The notes below the pieces were generated by a model. It saw nothing but the letters and a program-made list of their open reading frames with translations. It did no database searches and was not told the DNA's origin. A stretch of 64,000 nucleotides of DNA from Paludibacteraceae bacterium (lineage in GTDB: Bacteria > Bacteroidota > Bacteroidia > Bacteroidales > Paludibacteraceae), in contig JAFTXV010000007.1 of NCBI GenBank assembly GCA_017461505.1, positions 310,001-374,000 of the forward strand, given 5' to 3'. Below are positions 34,159-41,714 of this stretch, in pieces. The stretch's first letter is position 1, and the number at the start of each line of letters is the position of its first letter. Position numbers and translations under genes: made by a program.

Positions 34159-34908
34159 ATGAAGAAAGTAAAGAAAATTTTAATCTCTCAACCTCGTCCT
34201 CAAACAGGAAGAAATCCTTACACGGATATGGAGGCTGACTTTGGGGTACAATGTGATTTCCATCAATTGATAAAGGTAGAGGGAATTGGTGTGCGTGAAT
34301 TTCGCGATCAACACGTCTATTTGGAAGATTATACCGCAGTAATCGTAAACTCTCGTTTGGGTATTGATCATTATTTCAGGATGGCCGAAGAGATGCGCTT
34401 CAATGTGCCAGAAACAATGCATTACTATTGTATTTCAGAAGCAGTAGGCAACTATCTGCAGAAGTATATACAATACAGAAAACGCAAAGTATTTGCAGCA
34501 GAGAATAACCGCTTTGAGGATTTGTTGCCTGCCATGCATCGCAGACCCAACGAGAAGTATTTGATGATTGTTTCTGACGTTCACAACGAGGAAACAATGA
34601 ATATGTTTGCAGAGAATAATATCATAGTGAAGCCCGCTGTGATGTATCGCACAGTAGCGACAGAATGGCCCCAAGAGAAGACATTTGACTATGATATGAT
34701 TGTATTGTTCACTCCATCTGGAGTGGCAGCACTGCAAAAGAATTTCCCTGACTGGGAACAAGGAGATACTATCATTGCATGCCTAGGAGTGAATACCGCA
34801 ACGGCATTGGAGGAAGCTGGATATCGTGTGGACATTAAAGCTCCAAGTGAGAAATATCCAAGTATAACAACAGCCATTAAAGATTTCCTAGAGTCTCAGC
34901 AAGAGTAA
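34159..34908 (+). CDS. hemD: Uroporphyrinogen-III synthase family protein
   Basis: The 249-residue sequence has the bilobed HemD fold: ILISQPRPQ at the N-terminus, VIVNSRLGIDHYFRM, YYCISEAVGNYLQKYI, then the second lobe with YLMIVSDVHNEETM, ITV-type VKPAVMYRT, IVLFTPSGVAALQKNFPDW and ACLGVNTATALEEAGY. The enzyme cyclises hydroxymethylbilane to uroporphyrinogen III. Bacteroidota homologues of this subgroup sit beside DUF4271 rather than with heme genes, so a real part in tetrapyrrole synthesis is likely by family but not shown by context. Confidence 0.85.
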   Translation: MKKVKKILISQPRPQTGRNPYTDMEADFGVQCDFHQLIKVEGIGVREFRDQHVYLEDYTAVIVNSRLGIDHYFRMAEEMRFNVPETMHYYCISEAVGNYLQKYIQYRKRKVFAAENNRFEDLLPAMHRRPNEKYLMIVSDVHNEETMNMFAENNIIVKPAVMYRTVATEWPQEKTFDYDMIVLFTPSGVAALQKNFPDWEQGDTIIACLGVNTATALEEAGYRVDIKAPSEKYPSITTAIKDFLESQQE

Positions 34909-34912
34909 TGAG

Positions 34913-35278
34913 ATGAAAATGAGGGCAACATTCCCTAAATCAGAGAAATTGTGTGGTCAATTGGCGGTTGATCACTTATATAAAAACGGTAAGCGCTTTG
35001 TTGTATGGCCCTTGCGCGTAACTTATATACCCGTAGCGACTCCCCCTACTCAAGTTCTCGTATGGGCTCCAAAATCGTTGTTTAAACATGCTACCGACCG
35101 TAATCGTCTGCGCAGGCAAATGCGCGAAGCATATCGATTGAACAAGCAAATACTAGCACCGGCGGATACATGTTTTCAAATAGCCTTCAACTATATTGAC
35201 AAAAAACAAGTATCATTTCCGTTGATTGACAAAGCTGTACGTAAGGCTCTACATCGATTGATAGAAGACAAAGGATAA
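34913..35278 (+). CDS. rnpA: Ribonuclease P protein component
   Basis: The protein cofactor that helps RNase P RNA bind the 5' leader of precursor tRNAs. The 121-residue chain carries the family's basic RNR helix, [18 protein letters not shown] at about residues 61-78, and the FPKSEKL N-terminal signature. It is followed after 5 bp by yidD, the usual partner, but the typical neighbour rpmH is not here; this hemD-rnpA-yidD order is the Bacteroidota arrangement. Confidence 0.95.
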   Translation: MKMRATFPKSEKLCGQLAVDHLYKNGKRFVVWPLRVTYIPVATPPTQVLVWAPKSLFKHATDRNRLRRQMREAYRLNKQILAPADTCFQIAFNYIDKKQVSFPLIDKAVRKALHRLIEDKG

Positions 35279-35283
35279 CAGAT

Positions 35284-35505
35284 ATGAAGAAATGGATACG
35301 ATATATATTTTTGCTACCTGTATATTTTTACCGAGCATGCATATCACCGTTAACCCCACCGAGTTGTCGTTTCACCCCCACATGTAGTCAATATATGGTG
35401 GAAGCCGTAATGAAGTATGGTATATTTAAAGGTGGATGGCTTGGGGTAAAACGAATATTACGTTGTAATCCATGGGGAGGAAGTGGGTACGATCCAGTGC
35501 CATAG
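35284..35505 (+). CDS. yidD: Membrane protein insertion efficiency factor YidD
   Basis: A 73-residue amphipathic membrane-bound protein that assists YidC-dependent insertion. Conserved pieces are [20 protein letters not shown] (17-36 of the core), [20 protein letters not shown], and GYDPVP at the end. It sits right after rnpA, as in most bacteria. Confidence 0.95.
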   Translation: MKKWIRYIFLLPVYFYRACISPLTPPSCRFTPTCSQYMVEAVMKYGIFKGGWLGVKRILRCNPWGGSGYDPVP

Positions 35506-35515
35506 ATTGGTTGAA

Positions 35516-35542
35516 TGTTTAGAGTTTAGTGTTTAGAGAGTT
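35516..35542. repeat. TTTAGAGTTTAGTG repeat before trmD
   Basis: A 27-bp copy (TGTTTAGAGTTTAGTG...AGAGAGTT) ends exactly where the trmD ATG begins. The identical 27 bp recur at 46517-46543. Confidence 0.85.
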
Positions 35543-36220
35543 ATGCGTATAGATATATTGACAGCGTGTCCAGAGTTGTTAGAGTCACCACTCAACCACT
35601 CGATCGTGCAACGAGCCAAGGATAAAGGGCTCGTAGAGATACATGTACACAACTTGCGTGATTTTACCTTGGATAAACACCGCAAGATAGATGATTATGC
35701 ATTTGGTTTTGGTGCAGGTATGGTACTACAGATTGAGCCCATCGATCGTGCCATATCGTATCTCAAGTCGCAACGCGAATACGATGAGATTATCTTTACT
35801 GCACCAGATGGTGAGCGCTTTACGCAGAAAGAAGCCAACGCACTATCGCTAAAGGAAAACATCATTATCCTTTGTGGACATTACAAGGGTGTGGATCAAC
35901 GTGTGCGCGACCATTTTATCACGAAAGAGTACACTATTGGCGACTTTGTCTTGACAGGTGGTGAAATACCAGCAGCCTTAATGACTGATGCCATCGTGCG
36001 ACTCTTACCAGGAGCGATGGGCGATGAGACAAGCGCGCTGAGTGATAGTTTTCAAGACGGATTGCTCGAGCCCGGTGTTTACACCCGCCCAGCAGAATAT
36101 AAAGGTTGGAAGGTGCCAGAGATATTGTTGTCAGGACACCAAGCCAAGATTGAAGAATGGTTGTACGAAGAGAGTGTGCGTCATACACAGGAGAGACGAC
36201 CAGACCTTCTAGAAGAATAA
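35543..36220 (+). CDS. trmD: tRNA (guanine-N1-)-methyltransferase
   Basis: Methylates N1 of G37 in tRNAs, preventing frameshifts. The 225-residue SPOUT enzyme has the knotted SAM site: [14 protein letters not shown] (about residues 109-122) and [15 protein letters not shown] (about 131-145), preceded by [17 protein letters not shown]. Length is normal. The usual rpsP-rimM-trmD-rplS operon is absent, as is common in Bacteroidota. The ATG abuts a repeat copy. Confidence 0.97.
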   Translation: MRIDILTACPELLESPLNHSIVQRAKDKGLVEIHVHNLRDFTLDKHRKIDDYAFGFGAGMVLQIEPIDRAISYLKSQREYDEIIFTAPDGERFTQKEANALSLKENIIILCGHYKGVDQRVRDHFITKEYTIGDFVLTGGEIPAALMTDAIVRLLPGAMGDETSALSDSFQDGLLEPGVYTRPAEYKGWKVPEILLSGHQAKIEEWLYEESVRHTQERRPDLLEE

Positions 36221-36240
36221 CTTAAAAAAACCAATACACC

Positions 36241-37632
36241 ATGAAACGATTGTCTTTTGTGCTGTTTTTCAGCGTGATAGCAATGCTATCAATGGCGCAA
36301 GCCAAGTATGTATTCTATTTTATTGGTGACGGTATGGGAGCTAATCAAGTATTAGCTGCTGAGATGTACCAAGCTGCTCTACAGGGAAAAATAGGACGTA
36401 TTCCACTATGTATGACTCAATTCCCATATTCGGGTCAAGCAGCCACCTTTTCTACCTCGTATGGTATTACTGATTCTGCTGCTGCGGGAACTTGTCTTGC
36501 TTCTGGAAAGAAAACCAATAATGGTATGATTGGTATGACCCCTGATGGCGAGCCTGTATATAGCGTTGCGTCTAAACTGAAAGAAGAGGGATGGGGCATT
36601 GGTATTATGTCTTCAGTACCCGTGGATCATGCCACTCCTGCTTCGCATTACGCACATGCCGAGAAGCGCTATGAATATTACAAGATTGGTACTCATCTAA
36701 CCCAATCGGGCTTTAACTTCTTTGGCGGTGGAGGTTTTCAAAGCCCTATGAATAAAGAGAATACTTCGGATATCAATCTATATGAATTGACACGACAAGC
36801 AGGATATAGTATTGTGGGGTCATATGATGAAGCCAAGCAAAATATCCATGTGGATAAAATGTTGTTTGTACCTGCATCTGATTTAGCCAATCCAAATAAA
36901 GGGGCCGGTGCTTTGCCTTATGCAATCGACCGCAAAGAGGGTGACATTTCATTAGCACAAATTGTAGATATTGCTATTCAACAGCTTTCTAAGTACGACC
37001 ACTTCTTTATGATGGCAGAAGGTGGAAAGATTGATTATTCAGGACACGGAAATGATGGAGCAACCAATATCCATGAGGTGATGGATTTCGACAATGCCAT
37101 TCAACTTGCTTATAGCTTTTATGAGCAACATCCAGATGAGACATTGATTGTGGTGACTGCAGATCATGAGACTGGAGGTATGAATCTTGGAAAAGAAGAT
37201 TCGTTTGAATTGCAAATGTTGCAATACCAAAAGTGTTCTTCGGATCAACTATCTAATCGTTTGTCGGCTTTGCACAAAGCTAAGGGAAGTAAGCTTACTT
37301 GGGAAGAAGTTAAAGGGTTACTTGCAGAAAATACTGGATTGTATGCTGAGATTGAATTAAAGGAAGAGGAAGATGAAGCTTTGCAAAAAGCATACAAGCA
37401 GATGATGCGCAAACAGGGAACGGTAAAGACGCTGTATGAAGACATCAATGTGTTGGTAGCCACAGCATTATCTATCTTGAATCATAAAGCAGGTATGGGT
37501 TGGGTAGGCGAAAATCATACTGCCGCAGCAGTACCAGTATTTGCAATAGGTGTGGGGGCTGAGCGTTTTACTGGTTGGATGGATAATAGTGAGATAGCTC
37601 CTCGTATTTATGAGGCTACTCGATCAAAATGA
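36241..37632 (+). CDS. Alkaline phosphatase (PhoA-type)
   Basis: This 463-residue exported enzyme has a signal peptide (MKRLSFVLFFSVIAMLSMAQ). FIGDGMG holds the first metal Asp30, TDSAAAGTCLASG holds nucleophile Ser79, VDHATPASHYAHA and YSGHGND give metal ligands, and ADHETGGM carries the Asp-His pair near the C-terminus. It releases phosphate from phosphomonoesters in the periplasm. It is the last gene of the plus-strand group and overlaps the convergent recX stop by 9 bp. Confidence 0.94.
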   Translation: MKRLSFVLFFSVIAMLSMAQAKYVFYFIGDGMGANQVLAAEMYQAALQGKIGRIPLCMTQFPYSGQAATFSTSYGITDSAAAGTCLASGKKTNNGMIGMTPDGEPVYSVASKLKEEGWGIGIMSSVPVDHATPASHYAHAEKRYEYYKIGTHLTQSGFNFFGGGGFQSPMNKENTSDINLYELTRQAGYSIVGSYDEAKQNIHVDKMLFVPASDLANPNKGAGALPYAIDRKEGDISLAQIVDIAIQQLSKYDHFFMMAEGGKIDYSGHGNDGATNIHEVMDFDNAIQLAYSFYEQHPDETLIVVTADHETGGMNLGKEDSFELQMLQYQKCSSDQLSNRLSALHKAKGSKLTWEEVKGLLAENTGLYAEIELKEEEDEALQKAYKQMMRKQGTVKTLYEDINVLVATALSILNHKAGMGWVGENHTAAAVPVFAIGVGAERFTGWMDNSEIAPRIYEATRSK

Positions 37633-38076
37633 TTGTTCAATTTCATCATAGGTAAAGCCTCGTTGTAGGCAGAAGCGGATGAGTTTTTCTCGTGCCATTG
37701 GGTCGTTGGACTTAATGGCACGTTTTTTTGTTGCCATAACACGCTTTAATGTATCAAAATATTCGGTTTCATCAATAGAATCGAGGGCTATTTGTATATC
37801 ATTAGCAGGTAAGTGTTTAGCATATAATGCTGCTCGGATCTTGACACGTCCCCATCCTTGATAGAGCACTTTATCATGTGCAAAGGCACGACAATAACGC
37901 TCCTCATTGATATAGCGCTGTGCTTTGAGATGAGCAATTATATCTTCAATGTCATCGGGATTGGCTCCCCACTGCTGTAGTTTAGTAGTGAGTTCCGAGG
38001 GGCAGTGTTCCGCAGTAGCGCAATATGCCTCAGCTTTAGATTTCAATTCGTCCGAAGACCATTCGTGGTTTGCCAT
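37624..38076 (-). CDS. recX: Regulatory protein RecX
   Basis: A 150-residue all-helical protein of the RecX family, which modulates RecA filaments. Tandem three-helix repeats are visible: AEAYCATAEHCPSELTTKL, IIAHLKAQRYINEERYCRAF, and IRAALYAKHLPANDIQIAL, with a C-terminal repeat ending GFTYDEIEQS. Its first 41 bp overlap the end of prmC, so the two are co-transcribed. recA is not in the window. Confidence 0.9.
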   Translation of the reverse strand: MANHEWSSDELKSKAEAYCATAEHCPSELTTKLQQWGANPDDIEDIIAHLKAQRYINEERYCRAFAHDKVLYQGWGRVKIRAALYAKHLPANDIQIALDSIDETEYFDTLKRVMATKKRAIKSNDPMAREKLIRFCLQRGFTYDEIEQSF

Positions 38077-38848
38077 AGATATCGTGTTTGAGTTGTACGT
38101 CGGTATATCCTAATTCGCTCATCATATTGCATACTTCGTTGCCATATGCTTCGTTTATCTCGAAAAAGAGGTGTTTTGCTGCTTTGATTGAAGCGATACG
38201 GCGATAGAAGAGCAATGGATCATCATCTGGAACAAAGAGTGCAGAATGTGGTTCGTACTCTAACACTCGAGCATCCATATCGGCCTTTTCACGATGGCAG
38301 ATATATGGTGGGTTGCTCACAATTATATCGTTGAAATCGGGCATTTCAGAGAGTATATCCATCTGAGAACAGTCAATTTCTACCCCATTTTGCATAGCAT
38401 TTTGTTTTGCTACGTCAAGTGCCTCTTGGCTGATATCCACAGCCCGTACTTCCCAGATAGGACATTGCTTTTTGAGAGCGATAGCGATACAGCCACTGCC
38501 CGTACCTATATCCATTACGCGAAGAGGAGATTGGGTATCGCAAGTGGTTAGAATCCAATCAATGAGTTCGGCAGTTTCTGGACGTGGAATAAGAGTAGCA
38601 GGAGTGACGTTGAGATGCAATCCCATCCATTCGGTATGTCCGAATATATACTGAATAGGTTCGTGGTTGCGCAGTCGCTGTAAAATAGCATCAAGGTGAG
38701 GTATAGGAACTTGCTCATGAGTTGTGAGTATCTGTGTGCGAGTCATCGCTGTCGTTTCCTCCACAATCCAGTATGCCAATTCGCGCAGTTCTTCTTCGGG
38801 ATAATATCCGCGCAGTTGCGAAATGATATGGTTGATTAGTTGTTTCAC
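38036..38848 (-). CDS. prmC: Peptide chain release factor N5-glutamine methyltransferase
   Basis: Methylates the Gln of the GGQ motif of release factors RF1 and RF2. The 270-residue protein has an N-terminal helical domain, RPETAELIDWIL, the SAM loop VMDIGTGSGCIAIAL (111-125), and the catalytic SNPPYI (178-183). The start codon is GTG at 38848, supported by a TACTTTTG box 14 bp upstream. Overlaps recX by 41 bp. Confidence 0.96.
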   Translation of the reverse strand: MKQLINHIISQLRGYYPEEELRELAYWIVEETTAMTRTQILTTHEQVPIPHLDAILQRLRNHEPIQYIFGHTEWMGLHLNVTPATLIPRPETAELIDWILTTCDTQSPLRVMDIGTGSGCIAIALKKQCPIWEVRAVDISQEALDVAKQNAMQNGVEIDCSQMDILSEMPDFNDIIVSNPPYICHREKADMDARVLEYEPHSALFVPDDDPLLFYRRIASIKAAKHLFFEINEAYGNEVCNMMSELGYTDVQLKHDIYGKPRMVFGRIEI

Positions 38849-38862
38849 GCTGCAAAAGTACA

Positions 38863-38870
38863 GATTTTTT
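38863..38870 (-). promoter_or_regulatory. -7 box of prmC-recX
   Basis: TACTTTTG on the minus strand, 14 bp before the GTG start. No clear TTTG at the expected upstream position. Confidence 0.55.
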
Positions 38871-38937
38871 TTGAATTGTACAAGAAAATAAATGAAAATG
38901 CGAAATTGCCAGTTTGAAGATACTTTAATGGTTGCTT

Positions 38938-38970
38938 AATCACTAACTAATAACTAACTAATAGTTAACT
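38938..38970. repeat. CACTAACTAAT repeat, copy 2
   Basis: AATCACTAACTAATAACTAA and CTAATAGTTAACTATTGATA: two and a half 11-bp units followed by the ATTGATA end also seen in copies 1 and 4. Confidence 0.8.
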
Positions 38971-39152
38971 ATTGATATGTTTCTTCTGATAAATAGATAT
39001 AGCAAACAATAAATTGAGGTGTATTATGTTTTGGCATGGTATTTGTTGTGTGTTGAGTACTGATATTACCAAGCGCTTGAAAATAAGGATTATAGTGCGC
39101 AATAATGTTGTGTAATCGGTAAAACAAGTTACAAACTTAAAATGGAATTTTT

Positions 39153-39794
39153 ATGAGTAAAAAAATCAGAGTGACAGTGAGTATTGTCCTAATGTTCCTT
39201 GTGGGTTGCATGGCTGTTCATGCAGAAGAATCTACTTCTTCGAAACATTATCTTGAATTGTCTATTTCAGATGGATTTTATTTTATTCCTGATAGAATGA
39301 TAATGGGTAATTCTCCTCTATTACTAGAAAGTATGTACGAAGACGCAGAAAAGACAGGTTCGGATATACGCCGCTGGATGTTGCCTCCCATTGGTTTGAA
39401 ATACTATTATCAAGTACTACCATGGTTACAAGTTGGAGGTGAAGTGAGTGCCGCTACATGCGCACTGGTTAATCTCTATGATCCTACAACCTTCAATCGA
39501 ATAGGAAATTACAATAATACAGGTATCTATCTAACTGCTGGTTTGCGATTTACTTATTATCAAACTGATTATGTTCAATTGTATTCAGGTTTGTCTGCTG
39601 GCGTGAGATTGAATATAGAATCAAAGCAATCTACCTTACCGTATAATAGTTATGCACCAGGTTTAGAGAGTGCGGGCTTTATTTTCCAAGCGACTGCTTT
39701 CGGAGTTCGTTTTGGTAAACAGGTATATGGTTTTGTGGAGTTGGGGTACGGTTACAAGAGCATCTTGTCAGTCGGCATAGGTACACGATTCTAA
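39153..39794 (+). CDS. Outer-membrane beta-barrel-like protein
   Basis: A 213-residue protein with a signal peptide (cleavage near VHAEE) and alternating aromatic/small beta strands (LKYYYQVLPWLQVGGEVSA, GIYLTAGLRFTYYQT, VQLYSGLSAGVRL, VYGFVELGYGYKSILSVGIG) ending in Phe (GIGTRF), the usual C-terminal residue of outer-membrane barrels. Eight strands are plausible. No specific family is recognised. It precedes the TPR-HTH regulator on the same strand, but the 147-bp gap holds a separate promoter, so any link is uncertain. Confidence 0.75.
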   Translation: MSKKIRVTVSIVLMFLVGCMAVHAEESTSSKHYLELSISDGFYFIPDRMIMGNSPLLLESMYEDAEKTGSDIRRWMLPPIGLKYYYQVLPWLQVGGEVSAATCALVNLYDPTTFNRIGNYNNTGIYLTAGLRFTYYQTDYVQLYSGLSAGVRLNIESKQSTLPYNSYAPGLESAGFIFQATAFGVRFGKQVYGFVELGYGYKSILSVGIGTRF

Positions 39795-39901
39795 CACGAA
39801 ATATTAATTTAATTTACATTCCCCTATTTAAGTAAGAATTTTGGGAGTATTTTGCTATTTCCCTTTGCAGAGGATAGTAGAGATAGGCGAAAGGAGATAA
39901 A

Positions 39902-39933
39902 TTTGTGTATATAAAAAAAAAGTAGTACCTTTG
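39902..39933 (+). promoter_or_regulatory. Promoter of the TPR-HTH regulator
   Basis: TTTG at 39902-39905, 20 bp, TACCTTTG at 39926-39933. The first possible ATG (39942) is 8 bp later. Confidence 0.78.
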
Positions 39934-39941
39934 CAAGTGGA

Positions 39942-41417
39942 ATGCCTTATAATAGTATTATATTGAGAAGTATGCCTTTTGCATGGAAGTTATTCTGTGC
40001 ACTCGGAATGTTATGTGTGTGTTCTTCGTGTCAGTGGCGCGAAGCACAAGAGGTAATAGCTAAGGCGGATAGTCTTGACCAAATAGAGCATGTGATTTAT
40101 GATGACACGGCGGCATTGAGAAATGTGATACGTTGTTTAGATAATCCGTTTAGCAGAGTGCTGATGTCGAATACACTAGGCAAAGCGTACTACTATATGG
40201 GGCGCAACTATAGCCTGTCCGATCAGATTGCAGAAGCTGCAGAATGTTATATCGAAGCAGACCGTTTGCAGATAGATAATCCTATCTATCGTGGACGCGT
40301 CAATTCGTGTATGGGGTATATCTGCGCACAAAATAACAACGATAGTTTAGCATTGATCTTTTATGAACGTGCAAGCAAAGATTTTCAAGAGACTAGCAAT
40401 GAATGGTACTATGCCCAGACTTTGTTGGATAGGAGTGAGTTCAACATTAATCTACATAACTACAATGTAGCAGACACTCTTTTGCAGATAGCACAATCGT
40501 ATCAATTGGATAACGCATATAGTGCACGCTTTTACGAAACACGTGGATTATATTTCTACGAACAACAACAATATGATTCTGCATTGGTATATTTTCAGGA
40601 AGGATTAGATTATTGGCAGAGTGAGCAAGATAAATGCTTTAGTTGGTTGAAAATAATGCAGGCATATTATGTTAGAGACGAAGAATTGGATAGTGCTGTA
40701 TATTATGCACAAAAAATAGTTTCAATCTCTGAGAATCCAAATTACGTATCAAATGCGTATTATTGTTTGATGCAAGATGCTAAAGAAAAAGATGATATTC
40801 AACGATTAAGTCAATATGCTCACGCACGAACAGATGTTCTAAAATTATTACGTGAAAACTCGAATAAGTACGTAGAAACTACTCCTAAGCTGATGGAGTA
40901 TTTGCACAACCCTCATCCACGGCGTTGGGTGTGGATTTCATTTCCAACTATAATAGTTCTTTGCATATTGTTTGCCATAGGAATTTGGACGTATCGTAAA
41001 CGCTCTTGTTCTGCCCATAAACAACTTGATGTGCTCTCCTCTCATATTCGAACACAAGAGGCTAATATTTTACATCAACAATCTTTGCTTGTTTTTGAGA
41101 GAGGGTTAACTGAAATTATGAATAAATATCATAGTCCACGTAATCACTGGAGAAACTATTCAACACTGAAAAAAGATATCGCTCCTTGGCTTTGCGACTG
41201 GACTGCAAAATTAGACGCATTACCTTTGTCAGAACAAGAGAAAATCTTTTGTACCATTAGTCTAATTTATCCTAATTTAACTGATACCGAAATAGCGGAC
41301 TATATGTGCTATGCTAAAGGTAGTATACGTGTTTTGAAGAATCGTATCTTGAAAAAGTTAGGTATTTCCTCTCTGGAATTCTCCAATTTCTTACACGATT
41401 TATCTATTGACGGGTAA
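39942..41417 (+). CDS. Transmembrane TPR sensor with cytoplasmic HTH domain
   Basis: Up to 491 residues (a second ATG at 39972 gives 481). The N-terminus is an export signal with a lipobox-like CSSC (Cys30). Residues 35-310 are TPR-like helix pairs (GKAYYYMGRNYSLSDQIAEA; RGLYFYEQQQYDSALVYFQE). One membrane helix follows (about 330-350, WISFPTIIVLCILFAIGIW), then a short coiled coil and a C-terminal LuxR-like HTH (LTDTEIADYMCYAKGSIRVL, then KNRILKKLGIS at 466-476). It therefore looks like a one-component regulator with a periplasmic sensor and cytoplasmic DNA-binding end. Its target is unknown; the adjacent promoter at 41513-41543, flanked by repeats, is the obvious candidate. Confidence 0.85.
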   Translation: MPYNSIILRSMPFAWKLFCALGMLCVCSSCQWREAQEVIAKADSLDQIEHVIYDDTAALRNVIRCLDNPFSRVLMSNTLGKAYYYMGRNYSLSDQIAEAAECYIEADRLQIDNPIYRGRVNSCMGYICAQNNNDSLALIFYERASKDFQETSNEWYYAQTLLDRSEFNINLHNYNVADTLLQIAQSYQLDNAYSARFYETRGLYFYEQQQYDSALVYFQEGLDYWQSEQDKCFSWLKIMQAYYVRDEELDSAVYYAQKIVSISENPNYVSNAYYCLMQDAKEKDDIQRLSQYAHARTDVLKLLRENSNKYVETTPKLMEYLHNPHPRRWVWISFPTIIVLCILFAIGIWTYRKRSCSAHKQLDVLSSHIRTQEANILHQQSLLVFERGLTEIMNKYHSPRNHWRNYSTLKKDIAPWLCDWTAKLDALPLSEQEKIFCTISLIYPNLTDTEIADYMCYAKGSIRVLKNRILKKLGISSLEFSNFLHDLSIDG

Positions 41418-41434
41418 TCTCAATTTATTGAGCA

Positions 41435-41499
41435 CGTTAACAATTACATCTATAATGTGTTGATATTCAACAAATTACCCTACCCTATAGCGTTAACAA
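41435..41499. promoter_or_regulatory. Candidate operator: CGTTAACAA direct repeats and TGTTGA palindrome
   Basis: CGTTAACAA occurs at 41435-41443 and 41491-41499 (56 bp apart), each containing the palindrome GTTAAC. Between them TGTTGA-TAT-TCAACA (41458-41472) is a perfect inverted repeat. The second direct repeat is 13 bp before the -33 element of the peptide promoter. Inferred to bind the upstream regulator. Confidence 0.5.
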
Positions 41500-41512
41500 A
41501 TGACGTAAACTA

Positions 41513-41543
41513 TTGTGCAACTCGTAGTATTGTTGTAATTTTG
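41513..41543 (+). promoter_or_regulatory. Promoter of the small peptide and S41-like genes
   Basis: TTG at 41513-41515, 20 bp, TAATTTTG at 41536-41543; the peptide ATG is 26 bp further on. Confidence 0.75.
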
Positions 41544-41569
41544 CAACAAACTTTTAAATCAACAATGTT

Positions 41570-41674
41570 ATGAAGAAATTACTTATTATTGCATGGTGTG
41601 TACTAGGTATGTGCAATGCAGCTGTATTCGGAATGGAGCAAGAAGTTATCTTAACCGAGATAAGTTTGGCATAA
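41570..41674 (+). CDS. Small secreted peptide, 34 residues
   Basis: A 34-codon gene with its own promoter. The peptide starts MKKLLIIAWCVLGMCNA, a complete signal sequence (two Lys, hydrophobic core, small residues before a likely cut after Ala17 or Gly21), leaving a mature piece of about 13-17 residues ending EVILTEISLA. It lies between a membrane-anchored TPR-HTH regulator and an S41-like lipoprotein, 40 bp before the latter and probably on its transcript. It could be a signalling peptide, a leader peptide or a truncated protein; it matches no family I recognise with confidence, though its size recalls NVEALA-type precursors. Confidence 0.6.
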   Translation: MKKLLIIAWCVLGMCNAAVFGMEQEVILTEISLA

Positions 41675-41714
41675 TATTTGCAGTTAAGTAATTAAAACTT
41701 AAATATTTTACATT

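Larger units (their letters stand above)
38849..39152. other. Divergent intergenic region prmC / beta-barrel gene
   Basis: Contains the prmC -7 box and a short copy of the CACTAACTAAT repeat. No clear TAnnTTTG promoter is seen for the plus-strand gene. One 29-codon frame near 39024 has no start signal or family resemblance and is not called. Confidence 0.6.

Noticed and set aside
39024..39113. 29-codon plus-strand frame in the prmC intergenic region
   Set aside because: No promoter or signal sequence, and rare-residue composition (Trp, Cys, His) without any recognisable feature.
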